Below, in pieces: positions 24,869 through 34,371 of a stretch of DNA of 45,573 nucleotides; within the stretch, counting starts at the first letter, position 1; every line of letters starts with the position of its first letter. This DNA is from Chitinispirillales bacterium (GTDB lineage Bacteria > Fibrobacterota > Chitinivibrionia > Chitinivibrionales > Chitinivibrionaceae). The stretch covers positions 1 through 45,573 of the forward strand of contig JAIRUI010000030.1 in the NCBI GenBank assembly GCA_031254455.1, in the 5' to 3' direction. The notes under the pieces were generated by a model that worked only from the letters and a program-made list of their open reading frames with translations, ran no database searches and had not been told where the DNA came from. The position numbers and the translations under genes were made by a program.

Positions 24869-25936
24869 ATGAACGACAAAATACAAACGATAATTGAACG
24901 TTATTACGAATTGGGCAAGCGTATGGAACAGCCGGATTTTGCCGGTGATTTGAAAAAGATGCAAGAGGTAAGCCGTGAATACAGCGACATAGGAAAAAAA
25001 CTTCCTTCTTTTAAAAAATATCTTGATACGCTTAAAGTAATCAACGATTCTGAAGATATTTTGAAGACGGAAAGCGATACGGAAATTCTTGAATTGGCGA
25101 AAGAAGAATTGGCGGCGGCGAAAGAATATTTGCCGGAAATTGAGAAAGAAGTGCAGATTTTATTGATTCCGAAAGACGAATCGGACGGTAAAAACGCAAT
25201 TTTGGAAATTCGTGCAGGAACGGGCGGCGACGAAGCGGGGCTTTTTACGGGCGACCTGTATCGCATGTATCAATATTATGCGGAAAGCCGAAAATGGAAA
25301 ACGGAAATAATGAGTTTAAGCGAAGGTGAAAAAGATTCCGTAAAAGAAGTAATTTTGCTTGTTTCGGGCGAAGATGTTTACGGTTCGCTGAAATACGAGT
25401 CCGGAGTTCATAGAGTTCAAAGAGTTCCTGAGACCGAAACTCAGGGGCGAATACATACTTCGGCGGCGTCGGTGGTCGTTTTGCCGGAAAGCGACGATGT
25501 CGATGTCGTAATTGAAGAGAAAGATTTGAGAATCGATTATTTTAGAGCGAGCGGCGCGGGAGGGCAGCATATAAATAAAACGGATTCGGCAGTCAGGCTT
25601 ACTCACTTTCCAAGCGGGCTTGTGGTGAGTTGTCAGGACGAACGTTCTCAAATTAAGAACAAGGCGAAAGCTATGAAGATTCTGCAATCCCGTCTTTTAG
25701 ATTTGGAAATACAAAAAAAACAAGCGTCGGAAACATCGGCGCGGCGTTCAATGGTAGGAACAGGCGACAGAAGCGCAAAAATCAGGACTTACAATTTTCC
25801 GCAGGGACGTGTCACAGACCATAGAATAAATTTAACGCTCTATAAATTGAATCAGGTTATGACCGGAGATATTCAGGAGTTAATTACGGCGCTTGCTCAG
25901 GCGGATTTACAGGAAAAGATCGCCGCAAGAGAGTGA
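24869..25936 (+). CDS. prfA: Peptide chain release factor 1
   Basis: A 355-residue class I release factor that recognises UAA and UAG and triggers peptide release. The GGQ motif (GAGGQHINKT, about 231-233) and the RF1 stop-codon tripeptide PxT (here PET, in RVPETETQGR, about 187-189) are present, which separates it from RF2 (SPF). The start ATG 24869 has AGGA eight bases upstream; a TTG two codons earlier is less likely. No internal frameshift, consistent with RF1. It is followed directly by prmC, whose product methylates the GGQ glutamine. Confidence 0.97.
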   Translation: MNDKIQTIIERYYELGKRMEQPDFAGDLKKMQEVSREYSDIGKKLPSFKKYLDTLKVINDSEDILKTESDTEILELAKEELAAAKEYLPEIEKEVQILLIPKDESDGKNAILEIRAGTGGDEAGLFTGDLYRMYQYYAESRKWKTEIMSLSEGEKDSVKEVILLVSGEDVYGSLKYESGVHRVQRVPETETQGRIHTSAASVVVLPESDDVDVVIEEKDLRIDYFRASGAGGQHINKTDSAVRLTHFPSGLVVSCQDERSQIKNKAKAMKILQSRLLDLEIQKKQASETSARRSMVGTGDRSAKIRTYNFPQGRVTDHRINLTLYKLNQVMTGDIQELITALAQADLQEKIAARE

Positions 25937-25937
25937 A

Positions 25938-26765
25938 ATGAATATTCGCGAAATTTATGTAAAAACCGCTTCGGAATTAACCGAGATTTCGGGAGATTTT
26001 GCCAAAAAAGAGTCGGAAGAGATAATTTGTTTTGTCTGCGAATGTTTAAGAAGCGATATTTATTTAAATCAAAAAACAGAAATTTCACAGAATCGGATTT
26101 TGCAAATTCAAGAAATAGTTTCACGAAGAAAAACGGGGAAACCGCTCGCTTATTGTATGAATTCAAAATATTTCTACGATAGAGAATTTTTTGTAGATAC
26201 AAACGTTTTGATACCCAGGCATGACACCGAAATTCTGGTAGAAACCGTTTTGAAGAATGAAGACTGCGGAAAGAAATTTGTGCTGGAATTGGGAACGGGG
26301 AGTGGAATAATTTCACAAATATTGCAATCAAAACGTTCCGATTGGCGAATAATCTCGATTGATATTTCGTTTGAAGCGGCAAAGATAGCCAAGAAAAACT
26401 GCGATGAGAAAATATTTATTGTAAATTGCGATAAATTTTCGGCGATAACCGAACAAAACGTTTTTGATATTATTGTTTCCAATCCGCCTTATATTCAAAG
26501 TGCGGAAATTGAGAATCTTGACGATTCGGTAAAGAATTATGAACCGAGAATTGCAATCGACGGCGGGAAAAATGGATGTTATTTTTATGAATATTTGGCA
26601 AGAACGGCAAAAAAACTTCTTAACGAATACGGGAAAATTTATTGCGAAATAGGATTTAATCAAGCCGATATAGTTCCGCAAATATTTTTGGGACACAATT
26701 TTACGCAAGTTGAAACGACGAAAGATTTCGGCGGAAATCCCAGAGTCGTTTGTGTGCGAAATTAA
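25938..26765 (+). CDS. prmC: Release factor glutamine methyltransferase
   Basis: A 275-residue SAM-dependent methyltransferase that methylates the Gln of the GGQ motif in release factors. ATG 25938 is one base after the prfA stop; a longer frame would start inside prfA and is rejected. The N-terminal helical substrate domain (1-80) leads to the Rossmann core with LELGTGSGIISQIL as the SAM-binding loop and SNPPYIQS as the NPPY catalytic motif. Size and gene order (prfA-prmC) are standard. It is convergent with the next gene, with only six bases between the stops. Confidence 0.95.
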   Translation: MNIREIYVKTASELTEISGDFAKKESEEIICFVCECLRSDIYLNQKTEISQNRILQIQEIVSRRKTGKPLAYCMNSKYFYDREFFVDTNVLIPRHDTEILVETVLKNEDCGKKFVLELGTGSGIISQILQSKRSDWRIISIDISFEAAKIAKKNCDEKIFIVNCDKFSAITEQNVFDIIVSNPPYIQSAEIENLDDSVKNYEPRIAIDGGKNGCYFYEYLARTAKKLLNEYGKIYCEIGFNQADIVPQIFLGHNFTQVETTKDFGGNPRVVCVRN

Positions 26766-26771
26766 AAAAAC

Positions 26772-28673
26772 TTATCTGTTCCAAACCAACGAAACGGATA
26801 AATCCCAAAAATCTTTTGACGATAAAATTCCTTTGTTTATATTTCTTTTTATATAAAAATCTAAAAAGAAGTCTTTTTTTATAACGGCGTTTCCTGAAAT
26901 AAAGGGAGACAAAAGATATGAAACGCCTCTGCTTTCGTAATCGTTTTGAGAATAAATAAAATTGTACGATTTCATTCTTTTTACTTCGATTCCGCTTGAC
27001 ATCATAAGAAAAGACGTAGATTTTGACAGTGAGATATTGGAAATTATTTCATATTTTTTATCTTCAACGCCATAGTATTCTTCATTATAAATTATTCCTC
27101 TGTCGAAGCGTCCAAGTGAAAAATAAAGATAGTTTGACCACCCGTTACTGTATTGCAGCGATAAATCTGAGTTGAATGAAAAATTTCTATTGTGATAGGG
27201 CAGGGGAGTGTTTCCGTCACCGGCAAAGCGGTATTTCTGCGGCGCAGCGGAAATATTTCCTTTCAGTGAAAAAATTACGGAAGTGTCTATGGTAAACATA
27301 TTGCCTAATTCAAAAGCGTATCGTCTTTCACTTCTGCTTGCCGCACTCATTTGCGGTTTTAGAAAATAGATTTGGTATTTCAACATTTCCGCCGAAAAAT
27401 ATAAATCGTAAATTTGCGTTAAATGTAAATCGCACTGAATTTTCGTTTGGTTTGACACGTTGTCGAAATCGTCGTTCGCTTTCATAAGGATTCCGTTTGA
27501 GTTATATGAAAAAGGATAAACTCGTTTATGCCTTTCAATCGTATATTCGGCAAGCAAATGTACGATTTCTTTGGGCGATATATATTGCGACGATAAATAA
27601 TACATAGGATTAAAAACGTTCGCGTCTTTTAATTTTTCGTTTAAAGTGTCGATGCCTGTCGATTTGGAATTTATATTTGATAAATAACAATTTTCCTCTT
27701 TTGCACCCGAAATTCTCAGTCCCGTTTCAAAATTCCAATTTCCAAAATCTTTATCGACGAATCCCAAAACGGAAACGGCGCTTTTTTTAAGCGAACCGTA
27801 AAATTTGTCGGTATTTAAATAACGGTAGCGGTTATTATTAACGGAAATTTCAAAAGACGGTTCAAAAAACGCTTCTCCGATTTTGGTAGCGCGCAGCAAG
27901 ACATTCAAATTATTACCGTATTTATCAGGGATTTCGACTGTTCTAAATCCGTTTAGATATCCGAATCGTGAATTTATTTCACCCAGAACTATAGTGTCGC
28001 TTATGGAAAGAATTAGAGAGTCGGTTTTGAAAAATCCGTTTTTTTCGTATGTTAATTTTGCTTTGGAAACGGCGTTTCTATGGTTTTTATCGGAATTTAT
28101 GTATCTTCCCATAATATTCCCGTCAAACAGAAGCGGAGTCTGCGCTATTTGACCGCCTAAACTGTCTCCGCCGAATATTGAAAAATATCCGCCGCCGCCC
28201 CAAATTTTTTCATTTTGCAAATCAATCGCATTATGTGCGGTATTACGATTTAATCCGCCTTCAAAGGCGGGGCCCAATGAAAAACCGAAAGGAAAATTTT
28301 TGGATGCGCTTTCTGCGGTAAACCCGATAGAAACAGCCGTCGCGTCATAGCCGTTATCGTTACCGTCTAAAGAGTATCTATAAACGAATACGGGAATATT
28401 CCATTCTCCGCCGATATTAAATTTTTCGTTGTTTGTCGTTTTCTTCCCATTAAACGAAAACAGCGACGATTGTTTTTTTGTTTCGGAATCGTTATAATAA
28501 TCAATTTTTGCGTTAAGCGAATCGATTGAATTGGAATCTTTATTATTAAACTCGAACTCTGATTTTGAATCTGTAATCGCTCGATAAACCGATATATTCG
28601 ATTCGAAATTGAATTCGTTTTCATGTGAAAAGATACTCGTAACAACAATTGTAATAATTACAATTATTTTCAT
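26772..28673 (-). CDS. Putative outer-membrane protein of unknown function
   Basis: A 633-residue protein when started at ATG 28673, where a short signal peptide begins (MKIIVIITIVVTSIFSHE). A GTG at 28712 would add 13 charged residues and has no clear ribosome site. The mature chain is rich in Ser, Asn, Tyr and Phe in alternating strands with GDGNTPLPYHNR-like turns and no hydrophobic helix, which suggests an outer-membrane beta barrel. The end (DLSVSLVWNR) is strand-like but lacks a terminal Phe. It lies downstream of the 1171-residue secreted protein on the same strand, separated by a hairpin. I do not recognise a family. Confidence 0.6.
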   Translation of the reverse strand: MKIIVIITIVVTSIFSHENEFNFESNISVYRAITDSKSEFEFNNKDSNSIDSLNAKIDYYNDSETKKQSSLFSFNGKKTTNNEKFNIGGEWNIPVFVYRYSLDGNDNGYDATAVSIGFTAESASKNFPFGFSLGPAFEGGLNRNTAHNAIDLQNEKIWGGGGYFSIFGGDSLGGQIAQTPLLFDGNIMGRYINSDKNHRNAVSKAKLTYEKNGFFKTDSLILSISDTIVLGEINSRFGYLNGFRTVEIPDKYGNNLNVLLRATKIGEAFFEPSFEISVNNNRYRYLNTDKFYGSLKKSAVSVLGFVDKDFGNWNFETGLRISGAKEENCYLSNINSKSTGIDTLNEKLKDANVFNPMYYLSSQYISPKEIVHLLAEYTIERHKRVYPFSYNSNGILMKANDDFDNVSNQTKIQCDLHLTQIYDLYFSAEMLKYQIYFLKPQMSAASRSERRYAFELGNMFTIDTSVIFSLKGNISAAPQKYRFAGDGNTPLPYHNRNFSFNSDLSLQYSNGWSNYLYFSLGRFDRGIIYNEEYYGVEDKKYEIISNISLSKSTSFLMMSSGIEVKRMKSYNFIYSQNDYESRGVSYLLSPFISGNAVIKKDFFLDFYIKRNINKGILSSKDFWDLSVSLVWNR

Positions 28674-28735
28674 TGTTTTCAAGTTTTCTCGCTTTTTTGA
28701 CTTTCTTTCCACATTTTGCCAGGAATATACGTAAT

Positions 28736-28774
28736 AAATAATAAGAGCGGATTAAAAACCCGCTCTTATTATTT
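28736..28774 (-). terminator. Hairpin terminator downstream of the 1171-residue secreted protein
   Basis: A perfect 15-bp stem AAATAATAAGAGCGG / CCGCTCTTATTATTT around a nine-base A-rich loop. It starts four bases after the stop at 28778 on the minus strand. The U-tract on that strand is broken (TTATTATTTATT), so termination may be partial and allow some read-through into the next gene. Confidence 0.7.
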
Positions 28775-28777
28775 ATT

Positions 28778-31700
28778 TTATTTATTTTTAGTTCTTTCCG
28801 GAACGTATATAAGAGAAGACGTAACTCCTTCTTGTTTGACATCGCCGGTCGGCCATTCCGTCACGACAAATAATTTGTATGCGCCGGAACCCACGCTTCT
28901 GCCGTTTGCGTTCTTACCGTCCCAGGATATTCCAAGCACCACAGTTTCTGCATTTCCCATCTTGAATAAAGCTACTTTTAAGTGTTCGTCTTTGCCTTCT
29001 TCACCAAAGCCGCTCGTTTCTATAACCTTATTTCCTACGGCGTCAAGAATTGTGGCGGACTTAAGTTGCGTATTGTCTTTATTAACATTGTTGAGACGGG
29101 GATTAAGTATCGCTATCACGACCGCTTCGCTTCCGTTAACGTCCGTAATATCTTCATTGCCATCAACCGGAACAAAAACATCGTTCAGCTGTTTATCGTT
29201 GTCTTTATTCCAATTTTTTGTCGTTATTACCGTCATTGTCAAGTTGAGATCTTTCTGCCCGATTTCTAATAACGCTTTCCTGTTGATCGTATTATCGGAC
29301 CAATTATCGTCGTTTATGTAATTATCGTAATCGTCATGCAGTCCCGCAGCCGGATGAACGTTAATTGAGTCACCCCTCGTCGGCTCTTTTTTGCCTTCTA
29401 TTCCTATTACTTTAAAGCGCCATTCGTCATTCGATTGACTTATATACTCTACTTTTACTTCTTTGTATCCGTTTTTATCCCACAAGTAAAACACTCGCAG
29501 CTCACCAGTATTGTAATAGGCTTTCTCGCTGAAAGTTATTATCAAAATATCGGATTCTCCAGGCAGCAATTGACCATTGTTGCCGGTTTTGCCGAAGTTA
29601 TAACGCGCTTTAACAATGTACGGCGGGATGTTGTCGTGTATGTTTGTCACTTCGTACGATTTTTCGTGAGAATTTACGAACCCGTCTTTTTTAGCGGTAA
29701 TTTTAATAGTTATTTCTCCGTCCGGCATTTCGGCAAACGGAATTTTATCGCCGCTTTTTACAGTCTTTGACCACAATTTTCCGTCTTTGTCATACACTTT
29801 GACAACGACTTCCGCATCTGAGCCTTCGTCTTCAAGGTTTTTCCAGTATGTGTCTATTATCAAAGTATCATTCATATTTAGAATATCGCCGTCTTTGATA
29901 TCTTTGAATTCGTCTTCGTCCTTTACAACGGGTTTAACCTGCAATTGTTTGAGTGTAATTACGGCTTCTTTCGGATCCTTGTCGTCAAATAATTCGTTAG
30001 CCTCAGTCCCTGCGGTAATCTTAATCGTAGTATTTTCCGCTTTTGAAGGGTCTATACCTATGTCGTCCAACAAACTAATTTTTATATACAATAGATCATC
30101 GCCTACATTTTTTTCTATAATTTCCCAGATTGCATTTCCTTCGCGGCCTCCGTATTCCCATTTCCCGTAGAACTTATGCTCGTAGTTTTTCATGTCGTCA
30201 GACATTTCGCTGGGGTCAAATACGACGATTATATAGTTTTGGTCGGTTCCGATTTCCTTACCGTTTGCGGAAACCATACCGCCGCCCTCTTCTATTTTTA
30301 TGTCGGGTGCGGGAAATCCGTAGTGGTCGTAACCGATCCATAAAGTCATATCGTGCAAAATAGCGCGGCTCGCGTCTTGATCTTTCAAATAAGTCGGCTG
30401 ATAACCAATCATAGCAAGGCGCTGACGTCCGTGCTGAACGACGGAAATTTGATTGTAAATTTTGTCTTTGAAAGCGTTGTAGTACGGATTTCTCCCTGAA
30501 TTTGTCGCAGGAAGTTCGCTTTCTCTGAAATAATTTCCATCCTCGTCAAATTCTCCGGCTTTATTATCATCTTGTTCTTCTCCCGCTTTTGGTCCTGTCG
30601 CGTGCGGACGAACGAATTGCGCTTTTATGTTACCGGGTTTTCCCGCCCTTTGTTCGCCTAAGTAGTTGGCGTAATAATTCTCTTTCTTAAATCCTTCTTT
30701 TTCAATATCTGAAAAACTTTTCGGATTCATGTATTTGTTAAACGCCCAAATGCTCGCGCCCGCCTGAATTCGTCCGTTATCTCCGGCGCTGCTGCCGTAC
30801 GGCTTAAATTTAAGTTCGGTCATCCCCATATTGGCAAAAGTCCCGCCGTAGTGACTTCCGAAAATTTCGTCGTAAATTTTACCTACGCCGTTATTAATAA
30901 CGATTCTCAAATCGCGCAGTCCGCCGGCGTTAAAATTGATTTGTGTCCCGGCGGAGTATTGAGCCCAATCGTCTTTGTCTCCGTTTTGACCGCTTGGTCC
31001 TTTGCCTTTATTTGTGCTGTTGTTGTTTCCGTAATAAGCGTCCGCGCTGACGTTTTTTATATATCCAATTTTTTGCCCTTTACGCAAAACAATTAAACTG
31101 TCGTTTCCTCCGGTTTCAGGATTTTTTGCCCCAATCTTCCAATGATCTTTAACTACGTCGCCGTTCATAATCAATCCGCTATCGGACAAACAAAGTCCGC
31201 GGTCGATTCTCATTTCTCCGTTCAAAAACAGAGACGGAGACTCTCCTTTTATATAAACCTTATTATCTTGTTCTAAAATCCCGACTAAAAGGTCAACTTC
31301 GTTATGCCAACCGTAACCCATCCGCGCTTCGTACTCGTCGTTTTCTATAACTTCCACCGCCTTTGCGTTAATAGACCATTCGCCGTATTTGTGTAAAATC
31401 GTTGGAGCGGGGGTAACAATGTCGTAACCTGACTGCCATCCGCCTTTTTTACTGTCGTAAATAGGCTTATTTTTATCTATACTATCATTTTCAATTAGGT
31501 ACATTTTGTACCCCTTATCGTCATTGCCAGCAATCGTAACTGTATCGGCTTTCTCCCAAAAATATCCGTACGCGTCGTTACCGTCGTTTGTTTTTAAAAA
31601 ATTAAATTCCTTTATAATGTCTGCGGTTCCATACTTGCTATACACATCGTCGCTGTAACGCTTAATGGTAAAATTGTTTTGTACGCCCATAACTGGGAAC

Positions 31701-32293
31701 GTAGTTTTTTCAGGGTCGAGGTCGCGGGCGTCGGTTACCGAACGCTGCCCGATAAAGAAAATCCCTACGCCTTTTTGAGCCGCTTCCTTGAACATATCGA
31801 ACATATTGTCGCCGTCTTCTATTTCCGCGCCCGCCCCTATGTAAACGATCGCGTTGGGCTGTGAACCGTCAAAATCTCTTTCTATTTTATCGTAAGTGAT
31901 ATCGTCGTCGGAAGAATAAACTCTTACATGCGGAAGTCCCAAATACTCAAGGTCTCCGTATTCCGGAGTATTTGTAGTATCAAGCGTTTTATTCGGTTTT
32001 AAGTCGGGGTTGTCGGGATTAAGCGACCAAAGGAAAAATTTTAACTGCGCTTTCGATATTTCCGGAGCGTCTTTACTGTCGCCGTCCCATCTTCCCTCTT
32101 TCCATCCTCCAGAAAGTTGATAATCTTCTTCTCCTACTGGCCAGCCGAGCGGCGCGTCGGTGTTTTGTGTAGCGGGGTTCCATATCACCGCGATTTTCAT
32201 ATTCTTTACGTCATAATCGTTGGCTGCGAATACCGTCGCCGCCGTAAAACAGATTACGCAAGCCGCGTTAAAAAACGATTTTAATTTATTCAT
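28778..32293 (-). CDS. Large secreted protein with FlgD-like C-terminal Ig region
   Basis: An 1171-residue exported protein. A signal peptide (about 1-23, FNAACVICFTAATVFA) is followed by MKIAVIWNPATQ and VYIGAGAEIE, an alpha/beta region with faint resemblance to ThuA/amidotransferase-like folds. The large middle is Asp/Gly/Asn-rich and resembles calcium-stabilised surface proteins. At about 640-1000 there are beta-sandwich-like stretches (IPPYIVKARY, ILIITFSEKAYYNTGEL). The end holds WDGKNANGRSVGSGAYKL (from about 1124), typical of FlgD-Ig-like C-terminal modules of secreted proteins. A strong CAGGAGG site precedes the ATG. Its function is unknown; surface attachment or polymer binding near the GH5 gene is a guess. 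Confidence 0.72.
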   Translation of the reverse strand: MNKLKSFFNAACVICFTAATVFAANDYDVKNMKIAVIWNPATQNTDAPLGWPVGEEDYQLSGGWKEGRWDGDSKDAPEISKAQLKFFLWSLNPDNPDLKPNKTLDTTNTPEYGDLEYLGLPHVRVYSSDDDITYDKIERDFDGSQPNAIVYIGAGAEIEDGDNMFDMFKEAAQKGVGIFFIGQRSVTDARDLDPEKTTFPVMGVQNNFTIKRYSDDVYSKYGTADIIKEFNFLKTNDGNDAYGYFWEKADTVTIAGNDDKGYKMYLIENDSIDKNKPIYDSKKGGWQSGYDIVTPAPTILHKYGEWSINAKAVEVIENDEYEARMGYGWHNEVDLLVGILEQDNKVYIKGESPSLFLNGEMRIDRGLCLSDSGLIMNGDVVKDHWKIGAKNPETGGNDSLIVLRKGQKIGYIKNVSADAYYGNNNSTNKGKGPSGQNGDKDDWAQYSAGTQINFNAGGLRDLRIVINNGVGKIYDEIFGSHYGGTFANMGMTELKFKPYGSSAGDNGRIQAGASIWAFNKYMNPKSFSDIEKEGFKKENYYANYLGEQRAGKPGNIKAQFVRPHATGPKAGEEQDDNKAGEFDEDGNYFRESELPATNSGRNPYYNAFKDKIYNQISVVQHGRQRLAMIGYQPTYLKDQDASRAILHDMTLWIGYDHYGFPAPDIKIEEGGGMVSANGKEIGTDQNYIIVVFDPSEMSDDMKNYEHKFYGKWEYGGREGNAIWEIIEKNVGDDLLYIKISLLDDIGIDPSKAENTTIKITAGTEANELFDDKDPKEAVITLKQLQVKPVVKDEDEFKDIKDGDILNMNDTLIIDTYWKNLEDEGSDAEVVVKVYDKDGKLWSKTVKSGDKIPFAEMPDGEITIKITAKKDGFVNSHEKSYEVTNIHDNIPPYIVKARYNFGKTGNNGQLLPGESDILIITFSEKAYYNTGELRVFYLWDKNGYKEVKVEYISQSNDEWRFKVIGIEGKKEPTRGDSINVHPAAGLHDDYDNYINDDNWSDNTINRKALLEIGQKDLNLTMTVITTKNWNKDNDKQLNDVFVPVDGNEDITDVNGSEAVVIAILNPRLNNVNKDNTQLKSATILDAVGNKVIETSGFGEEGKDEHLKVALFKMGNAETVVLGISWDGKNANGRSVGSGAYKLFVVTEWPTGDVKQEGVTSSLIYVPERTKNK

Positions 32294-32393
32294 AATTATC
32301 CTCCTGTGAAAACTTCTTTTATAAAAACTTATACCATATTCTATATTATATACAAAAAAATTATTTTTTGCTTGAATTTTTTCTATTAAGGTT

Positions 32394-34064
32394 TCACTTG
32401 CAAATGTACTTCAACGAAAGATTGTTTCCTATTCGCACCGTATAAATTCCTTTCGGCGTATTTTTTATTTCCGCTTTTCCGTCTGCGCCGCATTTTCCCG
32501 AAAAAATAACTTTCCCGTTTGCCGAAATAACTTCAAATTGAGCGGACGGATATGCGTTGACAACGTTTCCGGAAATGAATATTTTCCGATTTAAGCCGGT
32601 TAGTAATTTTTGTCCGGAAACGGGCGCGGCGTCGATGACGATTTCTTTAATCGAAACGTTTGAAAGAACCGCTTTTCCCGTACTCAAACCTAAATTAAAA
32701 ATCAAATTTATCGTCCGCGAGGTTTTTTCCGTCTGGATTACCGCCTTTACGTTTTTTGCGGGAACGCTCGCCGTAATTCCACCCCAAATTTCGTAATCTT
32801 CGTCGGTTTCCACGCATGCGTAAAGAGTCATAGCGCTGTCGCCCGCCGCGTCAAACGAAAGCAGATACGATTTCCCCGCTTCAAGAGGAAGTTTTTCCTG
32901 AATAACCTGTATTCCCCAAACGTCCGACGGAATTTTTGATACGTTTATTGAAAGCCCGCCGTCTGAGAATTCAAAATCCGCGCTTCCCGTTTTGTCCCAA
33001 ACCCCGTAAGTCCAATTTTTCGCCTTGTTTTCAAAATTCGGATTGCGGACAAGATTTTCGTTCCCGATAGAATAATCGCCGCTTGATATTTCTTTTGTCG
33101 AAAAAAGCGCCGCCGTCAATTCTTCACGCCATTTTTTTGTCTGCGGATCGTAAAGTCCAAAACCAGAAGAATATTCCCAGTATGAAAACGCAAAGCCGAA
33201 ACGGCTGCAGAGCGCCGCGGCGTATTCCGTCCAGAGTACCCTGTCGTCATATATCGCTTTGTCGTAAGCCCCAAATTCGCCGATGTGTATTTTCAGATTT
33301 TTTCGTTTCGCGTAATCGTAAACTTCTTCAAAATCTTGAAGCATAGCCAATTTTTGAACGCCGCTTTGCGTCCAGCGGGTTCCAAGCCAAGCGTTTGAGC
33401 CTTCCGCCCAATCCGCACCCTGATGCGTAAATTTACCCGGATTGTAATAATGTAAAGTGACGATTAAATTGTCGTCTTCGGGAATTTTCAGCGTCTTGAA
33501 CATTGAAAATCCGCCCCAATCGGCCGTTCCAAGCAAAATCGGGCGGGTCTTGTTGGTTTTTCTGATTATTTTTACAAGTTCGTCCGGATAAATATTCCAA
33601 AGTTCTATAGTGGTCGCGTCGTGCGGCTCGTTCATAAGTTCAAATAAAACGGAAGAGTCTTTATAGTTTGCAAATTCCTGCGAAACGTCTTCCCAAATAT
33701 TTTTAAGGATTTCAAAATATTTTTGCGGTTCCGCCGCCATTCCTTCAAAATGATGGACGTCTATAATCGCGGTCATTTTGTTTCTTATTGTTTGATCGAC
33801 CGCCCATTTTACTTTTTGCATAAACTCCGGAGAAACGCGCTTTTCGTTTGTTACGTAATCCGAAAATCTTGCGGGAATACGGATATTGTTAAATCCTTTT
33901 TGCGCGATATTTACAAAATCGACCGAATCGATACTTACGCCCCAATTTTCGTTTTTTGGCGCCTCTAACCAATCGCCGAGATTGACGCCTCTACCGGGGA
34001 ACGGCAAATCGCAAAAAACCGATACCGCAGATAAAAAAACGGGGAAAATAATGGAATTTTTCAT
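32394..34064 (-). CDS. Secreted GH5 family glycoside hydrolase (endoglucanase-like)
   Basis: A 556-residue exported enzyme. ATG 34064 is used because GGAGG lies seven bases upstream and a signal peptide follows (MKNSIIFPVFLSAVSVFC). Residues 19-325 form the GH5 barrel: GRGVNLGDWLE, IRIPARFSDY, IIDVHHFEG, ELMNEPHD with the acid/base Glu146, LHYYNP, and IHIGEFGAY with the nucleophile Glu263. Residues about 335-475 look like a CBM4/9-type carbohydrate-binding beta sandwich (ENLVRNPNFE...NWTYGVW). Residues about 485-556 form a small Ig-like tail ending IYTVRIGNN and KYICK, resembling C-terminal sorting domains. It likely cleaves beta-1,4-glucans such as cellulose outside the cell; the exact substrate is uncertain. 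A tRNA-Pro gene lies just upstream. Confidence 0.92.
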   Translation of the reverse strand: MKNSIIFPVFLSAVSVFCDLPFPGRGVNLGDWLEAPKNENWGVSIDSVDFVNIAQKGFNNIRIPARFSDYVTNEKRVSPEFMQKVKWAVDQTIRNKMTAIIDVHHFEGMAAEPQKYFEILKNIWEDVSQEFANYKDSSVLFELMNEPHDATTIELWNIYPDELVKIIRKTNKTRPILLGTADWGGFSMFKTLKIPEDDNLIVTLHYYNPGKFTHQGADWAEGSNAWLGTRWTQSGVQKLAMLQDFEEVYDYAKRKNLKIHIGEFGAYDKAIYDDRVLWTEYAAALCSRFGFAFSYWEYSSGFGLYDPQTKKWREELTAALFSTKEISSGDYSIGNENLVRNPNFENKAKNWTYGVWDKTGSADFEFSDGGLSINVSKIPSDVWGIQVIQEKLPLEAGKSYLLSFDAAGDSAMTLYACVETDEDYEIWGGITASVPAKNVKAVIQTEKTSRTINLIFNLGLSTGKAVLSNVSIKEIVIDAAPVSGQKLLTGLNRKIFISGNVVNAYPSAQFEVISANGKVIFSGKCGADGKAEIKNTPKGIYTVRIGNNLSLKYICK

Positions 34065-34101
34065 TTGAGACCTCCGAAAAAAATTACAGTCGCTATAATT
34101 T

Positions 34102-34178
34102 TGGTCGGAGCGAGAGGATTTGAACCTCCGGCCCCTTGCACCCCATGCAAGTGCGCTACCAGGCTGCGCCACGCTCCG
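34102..34178 (-). tRNA. tRNA-Pro (anticodon GGG)
   Basis: A 77-base tRNA on the minus strand. The acceptor stem is CGGAGCG / CGCTCCG with discriminator A and an encoded CCA (34102-34104). The anticodon stem CTTGC/GCAAG encloses ATGGGGT, giving anticodon GGG at 34142-34144 for CCC/CCU. The D-arm GCGC-AGCCTGGTA-GCGC and T-loop TTCAAAT are normal. Confidence 0.95.
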
Positions 34179-34295
34179 TTTCATAAAGTCGGCGCAAATA
34201 TACTATATTTTTGTAGTTTGTAAAATGATTTTTTTTCAAGAAATTCGGTTTTTGTCGAATTTATAATAAAATTGTATATTTGTTTCTTATTAATA

Positions 34296-34325
34296 TTGAC
34301 TAATCGTTGCGGAATATATTATATT
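34296..34325 (+). promoter_or_regulatory. Sigma-70-like promoter for rplM-rpsI
   Basis: TTGACT at 34296-34301 and TATATT at 34320-34325 with an 18-base spacer, about 47 bases before the rplM start. The region has several overlapping TATA-like hexamers, so the exact -10 box is uncertain. Confidence 0.5.
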
Positions 34326-34371
34326 GCTGACGGATTTTATTGAGAATTTTTTAACAAAGGTGTTTTTCAGG

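Noticed and set aside
25893..25937. Longer start for PrmC inside prfA
   Set aside because: ATG 25938 directly after the prfA stop gives the normal family length.
34065..34184. N-terminal extension of the GH5 enzyme by 40 residues (SVAQPGSALAWGARG...)
   Set aside because: It is a translation of the tRNA-Pro gene, a well-known false-protein pattern; the ribosome site and signal peptide fix the start at 34064.
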